A stretch of DNA of 12,818 bases, taken from NCBI GenBank assembly GCA_036821845.1, contig DAISIT010000087.1:1-12818 (forward strand), in the 5' to 3' direction. The position numbers and the translations under genes were made by a program. The notes under the pieces are model-generated. The model ran no database searches. It was not told the DNA's origin and saw nothing but the letters and a program-made list of their open reading frames with translations. How positions within the stretch are numbered: position 1 is the stretch's first letter; each line of letters opens with the position of its first letter. Positions 6,658-12,818 of the stretch are shown piece after piece. This DNA comes from JAEUMD01 sp937950105 (GTDB taxonomy: Bacteria > Pseudomonadota > Alphaproteobacteria > Rhizobiales > Hyphomicrobiaceae).

Positions 6658-6963
6658 TCAGGCGGCGGCCTGAGCGGCGGCGGCCTTCTTCGCCTTCGCC
6701 ACGTCGCGCTTCAATTTGAGGCACCGGTCCGACAGTTCCTCGTCCTTCGCCTTGGCGAGGAACGCATCGAGGCCGCCACGATGCTCGACGGTCTTCAACG
6801 CCTGCGCGCAGACCTTGAGGCTGTAGCTCTGGCCGAGCGCATCCGAAATCAGCGTGACGTTGCACAGGTTCGGGCGGAACTTGCGCTTGGTCTTGTTCTC
6901 GGCGTGGCTCTTGTTGTTGCCGGAGAGGGGCAGCTTGCCCGTAAGCTCGCACTTGCGCGTCAT
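6658..6963 (-). CDS. rpmB: 50S ribosomal protein L28
   Basis: L28 is a small protein of the large ribosomal subunit that binds 23S rRNA near the exit site. The product has 101 residues and shows the family start MTRKCELTGK with GNNKSHAENKTKRKFRPNL at 15-33 and NVTLISDALGQSYSLKVCAQALKTVE at 35-60 (pieces of one conserved stretch). The C-terminal tail is Lys/Ala-rich, as in other alphaproteobacteria. The ATG at 6961-6963 is set by an AGGAG ribosome site at 6972-6976, 8 bases away. The frame continues upstream to 7104, but that extension lacks L28 similarity and begins inside the predicted promoter. It has its own promoter (7076-7104) and is followed by a hairpin (6600-6629), so it is probably expressed alone. 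Confidence 0.97.
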   Translation of the reverse strand: MTRKCELTGKLPLSGNNKSHAENKTKRKFRPNLCNVTLISDALGQSYSLKVCAQALKTVEHRGGLDAFLAKAKDEELSDRCLKLKRDVAKAKKAAAAQAAA

Positions 6964-7001
6964 CGTCAAAGCTCCTGGGTGGCCAGCGCGCCTCGCGGGG
7001 C

Positions 7002-7063
7002 GGCCACGCATCGTTCCGATCGGAAAGGGAATAATCTCGTGGCCCGGGCAGCAAGCTGCCGGG
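7002..7063 (-). promoter_or_regulatory. Structured 5' leader of rpmB
   Basis: Two foldable elements lie in the predicted leader. Nearest the promoter, CCCGG-CAGC pairs with GCTG-CCGGG across 7043-7063 with one bulged base and a 2-base loop. Next, GGCCACG at 7002-7008 pairs with CGTGGCC at 7038-7044, enclosing the perfect palindrome TTCCGATCGGAA at 7014-7025. The two elements share bases 7043-7044, so they may compete. A ribosomal-protein leader that senses its own product is possible but only inferred. Confidence 0.4.
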
Positions 7064-7075
7064 ACTTTGCGCGCT

Positions 7076-7104
7076 TCTATAAGCGCAGCCTCGGGAGGCG
7101 TCAA
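7076..7104 (-). promoter_or_regulatory. Sigma-70 promoter of rpmB
   Basis: On the minus strand TTGACG (7104 to 7099) and TATAGA (7081 to 7076) are separated by 17 bases, close to the housekeeping consensus. Transcription would start near 7069 and give rpmB a leader of about 105 bases. This is the best promoter match in the window and suits a highly expressed ribosomal gene. Confidence 0.75.
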
Positions 7105-7327
7105 GCGCGGGCGTGCCTCCGGTCGCGACCGAAAGCGCGCCTCGGCCGCTCCTCGCCCGCTTCCGACACCCGCGCACCTCCCCGCGTCCGGTCCAGTCCC
7201 GCCCCGGAACGGCGGGAAACCATTCCTTTACCGCCTGCGTACTACCGTCGAGGGGTCAAAGTTCAGACGTATTGCCTCGGTTAGCTCCGGCCAACCCGGC
7301 GCCCGCGTACCTTGGGGTTCAAGTATC

Positions 7328-8194
7328 ATGTCGCTCGCGTTCTCGTCGCGCGTCCCGCGCATCAGCCTCGCCCTTTGCGCCGCAGCCACGCTGCTGGGGC
7401 TTTCCGGCTCCGCGTCGGCGCCCAAGGCCGCCGGGGATCGCGCCTGGCCGGCTCAGGTCGCCGCCGTCTACAAGATCAATTTCAATGGCTTCGACATCGG
7501 CCGCTTCGCCTTCTCTCAGCAGACGGGCGGAGGTGGCTACAAGTTGTCGGGTGACGCGCGCATCTCGGCGCTGCTCGGGGCCTTCAAGTGGCAGGGCGTA
7601 TCGCAGGCCAGCGGGGGCATCCGTGGCGAGGCTGCGGAGCCTTCGGCTTACGTGTTCGACTACGCCTCGAGCGCCAAATCCGGTTCGATCCGCATGGGTT
7701 TTCGTGAGTCCGACGTGGTGTCGGCCTCGGTCAATCCGCCAGCCCCGGACGACGAGGACCTAGTGCCGGTCGAGCGCCGTCATCTGACCGATGTTCTCGA
7801 TCCGCTGTCGGCCGTGCTGGCCGTAACCCGTGCCACCGGGGCCGAGCCGTGCCGCCAGCGCCTTCCCGTGTTCGACGGCAAGCAGCGGTTTGATCTGGTG
7901 CTGAGCCCGCGCGGCGAACGCCCGCTGGCCGAGCGCAAACCCTCCGGCCAGCCCGGCATGGTGCACGTCTGCGGTGTGCGCTATCAACCTATCGCCGGCT
8001 TCAAGCGCGGCTCCGACCAGGAAGCCGCCGCTCGCAAGATGGACATCGAAATGACGTTGCGGCCGGTGCCGTCGGCGAACCTGCTGGTGCCGCACAGCGT
8101 CACCATTCCGGCCCTCGTCGGCACCGTGGTGCTGAGCCTCGAGCGCATCGACATCCGCACACCCGGCAGCGACCAGATCGCTTTGGTGAACTGA
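7328..8194 (+). CDS. DUF3108 domain-containing exported protein
   Basis: The product has 288 residues and fits DUF3108, envelope proteins of unknown function found widely in alphaproteobacteria. A basic start (SSRVPR) and the hydrophobic run at about 12-27 ending in SGSASA (26-31) form a Sec signal peptide; no lipobox is seen, so it should be soluble and periplasmic. Family features: a beta-rich opening VYKINFNGFDIGRFAFS at 47-63, SGDARISALLGAFKWQG at 74-90, the LTDVLDPLSAVLAV stretch at 153-166, and CRQRLPVFDGKQRFDL at 175-190. Cys175 and Cys215 may form a disulfide. The ATG at 7328 is chosen for the signal peptide; the upstream ribosome site is weak. A strong terminator at 8222-8254 isolates it from the next gene. 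No enzymatic motif is visible. Confidence 0.85.
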   Translation: MSLAFSSRVPRISLALCAAATLLGLSGSASAPKAAGDRAWPAQVAAVYKINFNGFDIGRFAFSQQTGGGGYKLSGDARISALLGAFKWQGVSQASGGIRGEAAEPSAYVFDYASSAKSGSIRMGFRESDVVSASVNPPAPDDEDLVPVERRHLTDVLDPLSAVLAVTRATGAEPCRQRLPVFDGKQRFDLVLSPRGERPLAERKPSGQPGMVHVCGVRYQPIAGFKRGSDQEAAARKMDIEMTLRPVPSANLLVPHSVTIPALVGTVVLSLERIDIRTPGSDQIALVN

Positions 8195-8221
8195 CCTAGG
8201 TTCTCCAAGAGATTGAGATTG

Positions 8222-8254
8222 AACGGGCGGGAGTCCTGCATCCCGCCCGTTTTT
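8222..8254 (+). terminator. Strong intrinsic terminator after the DUF3108 gene
   Basis: ACGGGCGGGA at 8223-8232 and TCCCGCCCGT at 8241-8250 form a perfect 10-base-pair stem, extended by an A-T pair at 8222/8251, around an 8-base loop. It runs straight into TTTTT at 8250-8254. It begins 28 bases after the DUF3108 stop. This is the clearest intrinsic terminator in the window. Confidence 0.93.
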
Positions 8255-8292
8255 GCCAACAAAGCCTTGATCTCGGCGTGTCGCGGTGCAAT

Positions 8293-8317
8293 TCCAAGGG
8301 CTTCGAACGACCTTGGA
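8293..8317 (+). promoter_or_regulatory. Inverted repeat covering a possible ribosome site of the helicase
   Basis: TCCAAGG at 8293-8299 and CCTTGGA at 8311-8317 form a perfect 7-base-pair stem around an 11-base loop that contains the palindrome TTCGAA (8302-8307). The right arm overlaps one of two GGAG sequences (8315-8318 and 8322-8325) before the helicase start at 8330. It could be an operator or an RNA hairpin limiting translation. Seen directly; function inferred. Confidence 0.35.
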
Positions 8318-8329
8318 GCCTGGAGCAGC

Positions 8330-11300
8330 ATGGGCAGCGACATGGAAACGCGCATCCGTCACGTCACGGCGGTGCTCGGTCCGACCAACACCGGCAAGAC
8401 CCATCTCGCCATCGAGCGCATGCTGTCGCACGAAAGCGGCATGATCGGTCTGCCGCTGCGTCTCCTCGCGCGCGAGGTCTACGACAAGATCGCCGCCCGC
8501 GTCGGGGCCGAGAAGGTCGCGCTCATCACGGGTGAAGAAAAGATCCGGCCCGAGCGCGCGCGCTACTGGGTGGCGACGGTCGAGGCGATGCCGCGCGACA
8601 TCGACGTCGATTTTCTCGCTATCGACGAGGTGCAGCTGTGCGGTGATCCCGAGCGCGGCCACGTCTTCACCGATCGCCTGCTGCATTCGCGCGGGCGCAG
8701 CGAAACGCTGCTGCTCGGCGCGCAGACCATGCGCGAGGCGATCGCCGACCTGATCCCCGGCGCCAACTTCATCTCGCGCCCGCGCCTCTCCAAGCTCACC
8801 TACGCGGGTGAGAAGAAGATCACGCGGCTGCCGACGCGCTCTGCCGTGGTCGCCTTCTCGGCGAGCGACGTGTACTCCATCGCCGAGCTGATCCGCCGCC
8901 AGCGTGGCGGTGCGGCGGTCGTGCTCGGCGCGCTGTCGCCGCGCACGCGCAACGCGCAGGTGGCGCTTTATCAGTCGGGCGACGTCGATTTTCTGGTTGC
9001 GTCGGACGCCATCGGCATGGGCCTCAATCTCGATGTCGATCACGTCGCCTTCGCATCGGTGAGGAAGTTCGACGGTCAGGCGCATCGCAACCTGACGCCT
9101 TCCGAGATGGGGCAGATCGCCGGTCGCGCCGGCCGCCACATGAACGACGGCACGTTCGGCGTGACGGGCGGCGTGCCGCCGCTCGAGCCGGACATGATCG
9201 AACGGCTGGAGAATCACACGTTCGACAGCGTTCGCATGCTGCAGTGGCGCAACCGCAACCTCGATTTCCGCACCCTCGACGCACTGCGCGAAAGCCTGCG
9301 CGAACTCCCGCGCGAGCAGCGACTGACGCGGGCGCGCATGGCTGACGACGTAGAGGCGCTGGAGACCGTCAGCCGCGACGGCGAGCTGACAGCGATGGCG
9401 CGCACGCCGGCGGCGGTGGCGAAGCTCTGGGACGTTTGCCAGATACCCGACTACCGCAAGGTTTCGCCCGCCACCCATGCCGAGATGATCGCCACCCTTT
9501 ACAAGTTCCTGATGACCGGCGAGGAGCGCATTCCGGAAGACTGGTTCCAGCGCCACGTCGATTTCGCCGACCGCACCGATGGCGACATCGACACGCTCGC
9601 GAACCGCATCGCCCATATCCGCACGTGGACGTTCGTTTCGAACCGCGCCGACTGGCTCAAGGACCCGGCGCACTGGCAGGGCCGCACGCGCGAGGTCGAG
9701 GACAAGCTGTCGGACGCCCTGCACGAGTGTCTGACGCAGCGCTTCGTCGACAAGCGCACCAGTGCGCTGATGCGCGGCATGCGCGACAAGGACGAGTTGC
9801 ACGCCGAGATCAGCGACGACGGCTCGATCCACGTCGAGCAGCACTTCGTCGGCCGCCTCAAGGGTTTCCGCTTCATGCCCGACACCAACGCGACGAGCGA
9901 CGGCATCCACGGCAAGGCGGCGCGCCATGCCGCCGCACAGGTGCTGTCACGCGAGCTCGGGATGCGCGCGCGCCGCGTGTCGTCCGCCAAGGCGGATGCC
10001 TTCAAGCTGACGCGCAATGGCCGCGTGCTGTGGCGCGACGAGGAAGTCGCGCGGCTCGAGCCGGGCGACGATCGCCTGAAGCCGACTGTCGTGCTGCTCG
10101 CCGACGAGCATCTTTCGGGGCCGGACCGCGAGAAGGTGCAGGCGCGCCTCGACACGTGGATCGTCGAGCTGATCGGCGACAAGCTGAAGCCGCTGGTCGA
10201 TCTGGTGAAGGCCGAGGACGTGACCGGGCTCGCGCGCGGCATCGCCTTCCGCATGAGCGAGAGCTTCGGCGTGCTCAAGCGTGACGCCATCGCCGAGGAG
10301 CTGAAGTCGCTCGATCAGCCAGCGCGCGCCAGTCTGCGCAAGTACGGCGTGCGCTTCGGCGCGTTCAACGTGTTCATTCCGCTGCTGCTGAAGCCGGCGC
10401 CTGCCGAGCTGGCGGCGACGCTGTGGGCGCTGAAGCATGCCGGCGAGCACAAGCTGTCGCTTGACGCACTGCCCGAGCCGCCGCGCCCCGGCCTCACCTC
10501 GGTCGCAGCGGATCCGACCATTCCCGACGCATTTTATCGCGCCTACGGGTTCCACGTGTGCGGCCCGCGCGCGGTGCGCATCGACATCCTTGAGCGGCTT
10601 GCCGATCTCATCCGTCCGCTGTTGGCGTGGCGCGCGAGCGATGCCGGAGCGACGCCGCCCAACGGCGCCACAGGCGACGGCGGCTTCACCGTGCTGCCGG
10701 AGATGATGTCGATCCTCGGCAGTTCGGCGGATGAGCTTGGCGAGGTGCTGAAGTCGCTCGGATTCCGCAACGAACGCCGCCGCGTGACGGCGGTCGTGCC
10801 CGCCACTCCTCCCGCTGATGCGTCGGCGTCCGCTGCACAATCGCTCGCCGACGCGGCGCCCGCAGCGGAGAAAAAGTCGCTGGCCGAAATTGCGGCCGAT
10901 GCGGCCGTGCGCGCCGCCGAAGCTCCGCGCGACGCCGCATCCACAGCCGAAGCTACGCCGGCCGATTCTGCTGGCGCGTCAGTGGAGGGGGCAGGCGTCG
11001 TTGCTGGCGCGGCCGGCGCGCGGCCGACGGACGCCGCCGCAACGGCAGCCGAAACGTCCGCAACCGAGCCGGTTGCCGCGGCGACCGGAGAGAGCCAGCC
11101 CGAGGCCGAGACATTTGTCGAGGTCTGGCGGCCCCGCCGCCACCGCTCGGAGGAGCGGGGCCGCGAGCATCAGCACCATCGTCGCGGACGGCGCGGCGGC
11201 GGTCGCGATCGCGCGGGTGAGCAGCGGGCCGCCCCCTCGGCGCCAGCCGGCTCCGCCAATGAACATGCGGTGTCCACAGCGACCGCGTCGGGTGCTGTCG

Positions 11301-11719
11301 CGGGTGCACCGACGGCGCAAGGCGATCCCCAGCAGCGCCAACAGGGCGACCGGCGGCATGATCGCGGTGAGCGCCGGCACGACCGTCCGCGCGACGGAGA
11401 GCCGCGGCGTGATAACGACCAGCGGCAGGCGCGGGGTGATCGCCCCGGGGATCGTCCCGCCGGTGATCGGCCGCGCGGCGAGCGCCAGGGCGGCGACCGG
11501 CCGGGTGGTGAGCGCCAGGGCGATCGTTCCGGCCAGCGCCACGGCGGCGGGCAGCGCGACGATCGCCGTCGTCGCGACGAAGGGGGACGCGGCGGCAAGC
11601 CGCAGGTCGTCAGCTCCGGTCCGCGCAAGAAGGGCGCCGATCCGGATTCGCCGTTCGCCGCCCTCGGCGCGCTGAAGGAGGCGATGGAGAAGCGGTCGAA
11701 GGAGAGTTCGACGTCATGA
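8330..11719 (+). CDS. Suv3-like DExH/D RNA helicase with long Ala-rich and Arg/Gly-rich tail
   Basis: The product has 1129 residues. Its superfamily 2 helicase core resembles mitochondrial SUV3, the helicase of the mitochondrial RNA degradosome, and fits the large alphaproteobacterial relatives of it. Motif I is GPTNTGKT at 17-24, motif II the atypical DEVQ at 99-102, a motif-V-like ASDAIGMGLN is at 224-233, and motif VI is QIAGRAGR at 262-269. A conserved helical region follows to about 820. About 825-960 is Ala-rich spacer, then an Arg/Gly/Asp/Gln-rich tail with repeated GDRP and GERQG units runs to about 1100. The closing stretch PDSPFAALGALKEAMEK is a recalled family end. I chose the ATG at 8330, with GGAG at 8322-8325; the ATG at 8342 is an alternative. 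An earlier start at 8213 would lie before the terminator. The stop overlaps the S4 gene (ATGA), implying coupling. The RNA target is unknown; a role in RNA turnover is inference. Confidence 0.9.
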   Translation: MGSDMETRIRHVTAVLGPTNTGKTHLAIERMLSHESGMIGLPLRLLAREVYDKIAARVGAEKVALITGEEKIRPERARYWVATVEAMPRDIDVDFLAIDEVQLCGDPERGHVFTDRLLHSRGRSETLLLGAQTMREAIADLIPGANFISRPRLSKLTYAGEKKITRLPTRSAVVAFSASDVYSIAELIRRQRGGAAVVLGALSPRTRNAQVALYQSGDVDFLVASDAIGMGLNLDVDHVAFASVRKFDGQAHRNLTPSEMGQIAGRAGRHMNDGTFGVTGGVPPLEPDMIERLENHTFDSVRMLQWRNRNLDFRTLDALRESLRELPREQRLTRARMADDVEALETVSRDGELTAMARTPAAVAKLWDVCQIPDYRKVSPATHAEMIATLYKFLMTGEERIPEDWFQRHVDFADRTDGDIDTLANRIAHIRTWTFVSNRADWLKDPAHWQGRTREVEDKLSDALHECLTQRFVDKRTSALMRGMRDKDELHAEISDDGSIHVEQHFVGRLKGFRFMPDTNATSDGIHGKAARHAAAQVLSRELGMRARRVSSAKADAFKLTRNGRVLWRDEEVARLEPGDDRLKPTVVLLADEHLSGPDREKVQARLDTWIVELIGDKLKPLVDLVKAEDVTGLARGIAFRMSESFGVLKRDAIAEELKSLDQPARASLRKYGVRFGAFNVFIPLLLKPAPAELAATLWALKHAGEHKLSLDALPEPPRPGLTSVAADPTIPDAFYRAYGFHVCGPRAVRIDILERLADLIRPLLAWRASDAGATPPNGATGDGGFTVLPEMMSILGSSADELGEVLKSLGFRNERRRVTAVVPATPPADASASAAQSLADAAPAAEKKSLAEIAADAAVRAAEAPRDAASTAEATPADSAGASVEGAGVVAGAAGARPTDAAATAAETSATEPVAAATGESQPEAETFVEVWRPRRHRSEERGREHQHHRRGRRGGGRDRAGEQRAAPSAPAGSANEHAVSTATASGAVAGAPTAQGDPQQRQQGDRRHDRGERRHDRPRDGEPRRDNDQRQARGDRPGDRPAGDRPRGERQGGDRPGGERQGDRSGQRHGGGQRDDRRRRDEGGRGGKPQVVSSGPRKKGADPDSPFAALGALKEAMEKRSKESSTS
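11422..11600 (+). repeat. Degenerate repeats encoding the Arg/Gly-rich helicase tail
   Basis: The DNA repeats units built on GGTGATCG and GGCGACCGG. The block AGCGCCAGGGCG recurs exactly 30 bases apart, at 11481 and 11511. The encoded protein reads as GDRP and GERQG units. Copy number of such a stretch can change by slippage or recombination, so it is likely to vary between strains. Repeat structure is seen; variability is inferred. Confidence 0.6.
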
Positions 11720-12246
11720 GCGTGCAGCCGGGGGCGATCGCCGGTCCCGGCGCTGGCCCCGGCGCTGGCGATGACGAGGCCGACCCGAACGACGCCGCCG
11801 ACGCAGACGAGGCTGCCGGGACCGCCACGGCGGGCGGCGAATCCGGGGGGACTCAGCGCCTCGACAAATGGCTCTGGTTCGCCCGTGTCGCCAAGTCGCG
11901 CACACTGGCGGCCACGCTCGTTACCGCGGGCAAGGTGCGCGTCAACCGCGTGCGGACCGTCAAACCCAGCCACGGCCTGAAGCCCGGCGACGTCGTCACC
12001 ATCAGTGTCGGACCGCGCGTCAGGGTGCTGAAGGTGCTGCAACCCGGCGTCCGGCGCGGCCCCGCGACCGAGGCGCGCGGACTATTTGACGAGTTGACAC
12101 CGCCGCGCGAAGGATCGCTTTTAGCCGCCAGCGACGCTCGAGGACCTGGCGAAGCGGCGCCGGTGTCGGCGACACGTGCGCCCGGCGCCGGCAGGCCCAC
12201 CAAGCGCGAGCGGCGCCAGATCGAAAGCCTCAAAGGCAAACGCTGA
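11716..12246 (+). CDS. S4 domain RNA-binding protein, HslR (Hsp15)-like
   Basis: The product has 176 residues. The S4 RNA-binding domain is at about 47-110: QRLDKWLWFARVAKSRTLA, then AGKVRVN at 71-77 and GDVVTISVG near 91-99, and RRGPATEA at 113-120 matches Hsp15-type proteins. E. coli Hsp15 binds free 50S subunits that still carry a nascent chain and helps recycle them; the same role here is inferred. The first 45 residues are a Gly/Ala/Asp-rich extension absent from most relatives of about 130 residues. The basic end GRPTKRERRQIESLKGKR (159-176) is usual in alphaproteobacteria. The ATG at 11716 overlaps the helicase stop (ATGA). A shorter protein starting closer to the S4 domain cannot be ruled out, as no strong ribosome site is seen. 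Confidence 0.88.
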   Translation: MSVQPGAIAGPGAGPGAGDDEADPNDAADADEAAGTATAGGESGGTQRLDKWLWFARVAKSRTLAATLVTAGKVRVNRVRTVKPSHGLKPGDVVTISVGPRVRVLKVLQPGVRRGPATEARGLFDELTPPREGSLLAASDARGPGEAAPVSATRAPGAGRPTKRERRQIESLKGKR

Positions 12247-12260
12247 GCCGGCGTGTATGC

Positions 12261-12284
12261 GTCGTCAGGCTCCGCCTTGACGAT
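12261..12284 (+). terminator. Weak hairpin after the S4 gene
   Basis: CGTCA-GGC at 12263-12270 pairs with GCC-TGACG at 12274-12282 around the loop TCC, with one bulged T at 12277; T12262-A12283 extends the stem. It starts 15 bases after the stop. Only TT follows, so it would be a weak intrinsic terminator for the helicase-S4 unit. Confidence 0.35.
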
Positions 12285-12307
12285 TGCTAATGCGGCGCGC
12301 GATCAGT

Positions 12308-12335
12308 TTGCCACAAGATGCGACACAGCTATAAG
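12308..12335 (+). promoter_or_regulatory. Candidate sigma-70 promoter of the ferredoxin gene
   Basis: TTGCCA at 12308-12313 and TATAAG at 12330-12335 are 16 bases apart. The -10 box is good and the TTG core of the -35 box is present. The start would fall near 12342, about 28 bases before the ferredoxin ATG, so fdxA is probably transcribed independently of the helicase and S4 genes. Confidence 0.6.
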
Positions 12336-12369
12336 AACGCCACCGCCCTGCCCCACTGGACATGAGCCA

Positions 12370-12708
12370 ATGACCTATATCGTTAACGACAAGTGCATCA
12401 AGTGCAAGTACACCGACTGCGTGGAGGTGTGCCCGGTCGATTGTTTCTACGAGGGCGAGAACATGCTCGTCATTCATCCCGACGAGTGCATCGATTGCGG
12501 CGTGTGCGAACCAGAATGCCCAGCCGACGCTATTAAACCCGATACAGAACCTGGGCTTGAAAAATGGCTTGAGCTCAACCGTAAGTTTGCCGAAACGTGG
12601 CCGAACATCACCCAGAAGAAGGCGGCGATGGATGATGCTGATGCCCTCAAGGACGAAGCAGGCAAGTTCGAAAAATATTTCTCGCCAGAGCCAGGTAGTG
12701 GAGACTGA
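12370..12708 (+). CDS. fdxA: 7Fe ferredoxin ([3Fe-4S][4Fe-4S]), FdxA / Azotobacter FdI type
   Basis: This is a cytosolic electron carrier of 112 residues, the usual FdxA size. Cysteines are at 9, 12, 17, 21, 25, 40, 43, 46 and 50. This is the Azotobacter vinelandii FdI pattern shifted by one for the initiator Met. By that comparison Cys9, Cys17 and Cys50 bind the [3Fe-4S] cluster, Cys21, Cys40, Cys43 and Cys46 bind the [4Fe-4S] cluster, and Cys12 and Cys25 are free. The stretches CIKCKYTDCVEVCPVDCFYE and HPDECIDCGVCEPECPADAI are typical, as is the ending YFSPEPGSGD. The ATG at 12370 is chosen because it gives the family start MTYIV. The frame is open from 12253, but that part includes the promoter. 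A three-codon frame ATG AGC CAA TGA (12362-12373) overlaps the start. The physiological partner is unknown. Confidence 0.96.
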   Translation: MTYIVNDKCIKCKYTDCVEVCPVDCFYEGENMLVIHPDECIDCGVCEPECPADAIKPDTEPGLEKWLELNRKFAETWPNITQKKAAMDDADALKDEAGKFEKYFSPEPGSGD

Positions 12709-12761
12709 TAGAATTTTGCACTCAGATGACCTGAAAATTTGAACGTTCTTCTCAATTTATC

Positions 12762-12807
12762 AAAAACCTCGGCGGGCCGTAACGCTAACGATTAAGCGCC
12801 GCCGAGG
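12762..12807 (-). terminator. Hairpin with leftward U-tract at the right edge
   Basis: CCTCGGCGG at 12767-12775 and CCGCCGAGG at 12799-12807 form a perfect 9-base-pair stem with a 23-base loop. AAAAA at 12762-12766 becomes a U-tract only when read on the minus strand, so the hairpin is oriented to stop a leftward transcript from beyond the window. On the plus strand it lies 58 bases after the fdxA stop and has no T run behind it, though it could still act in both directions. Confidence 0.55.
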
Positions 12808-12818
12808 CCTGCGGCTGC

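Larger units (their letters stand above)
6964..7327. other. Divergent intergenic region between rpmB and the DUF3108 gene
   Basis: This 364-base gap holds the rpmB ribosome site (6972-6976), its structured leader (about 6964-7069) and its promoter (7076-7104) on the minus strand. From 7105 to 7327, upstream of the DUF3108 gene, the sequence is C-rich with no convincing gene, no clear -35/-10 pair and no strong ribosome site. The long reading frames crossing it are open only because of base composition. Confidence 0.6.

Noticed and set aside
7760..9928. A 722-codon open frame on the minus strand, opposite the DUF3108 and helicase genes.
   Set aside because: It crosses the strong terminator and two well-supported genes. 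Its product is Arg/Ala/Val/His-rich with no recognisable motif, as expected for the antisense frame of GC-rich codons.
12277..12305. TTGACG at 12277-12282 as the -35 box for fdxA.
   Set aside because: No acceptable -10 box lies 16-18 bases downstream, and the sequence is part of a hairpin. TTGCCA with TATAAG further on is better placed.
12741..12748. The 8-base palindrome GAACGTTC as a LexA (SOS) site.
   Set aside because: Alphaproteobacterial LexA sites are direct repeats GTTC-N7-GTTC, which this is not, and an 8-base palindrome is common by chance.
1..12818. CRISPR arrays, tRNA or rRNA genes, transposase or integrase genes, attachment sites.
   Set aside because: No regularly spaced repeats, no tRNA-like cloverleaf, no rRNA sequence and no recombinase motifs were seen on either strand.

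Overview
The window is GC-rich, densely packed DNA from an alphaproteobacterium. It is most likely a member of the Hyphomicrobiales (Rhizobiales). The aerobic cobaltochelatase genes cobS and cobT, a phytase-like exported protein, rpmB, a DUF3108 protein, a Suv3-like helicase, an S4 protein and an Azotobacter FdI-type 7Fe ferredoxin occur in this kind of order in that group. This placement rests on recalled gene content and order, not on a search.

Region 1 (1-4642, plus strand) is a cobalamin block. The 3' end of cobS is followed by two accessory genes, a Uma2-family PD-(D/E)XK nuclease and a DUF29 protein. Then come cobT and an exported phytase-like/esterase-like protein. cobS and cobT are usually adjacent, so the Uma2-DUF29 pair looks like an insertion into the operon. 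DUF29 to cobT and cobT to the phytase-like gene are both joined by 4-base ATGA stop/start overlaps. A candidate promoter lies just before DUF29 and could restore transcription of cobT.

Region 2 (4643-6963, minus strand) holds a YcbB/LdtD-like L,D-transpeptidase and rpmB (ribosomal protein L28). A short interspersed-type inverted repeat separates the transpeptidase from the convergent cobalamin block. rpmB has a convincing promoter, a roughly 105-base structured leader, and a hairpin downstream.

Region 3 (7328-12708, plus strand) starts with an exported DUF3108 protein that ends in a strong intrinsic terminator. A large Suv3-like RNA helicase with an Ala-rich and then Arg/Gly/Asp-rich tail follows, overlapping by 4 bases an S4-domain protein of the HslR type. 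The 7Fe ferredoxin fdxA comes last and has its own promoter. A hairpin with a leftward U-tract at the right edge suggests that a convergent transcript may enter from outside.

Most of the window is ordinary housekeeping sequence. The parts that deserve a second look are the Uma2-DUF29 insertion in the cobaltochelatase operon, the coupled helicase and S4 genes (possible RNA turnover and ribosome rescue), and the structured leader of rpmB. I found no complete, clearly new system. No tRNA, rRNA, CRISPR array, transposase or integrase was seen.
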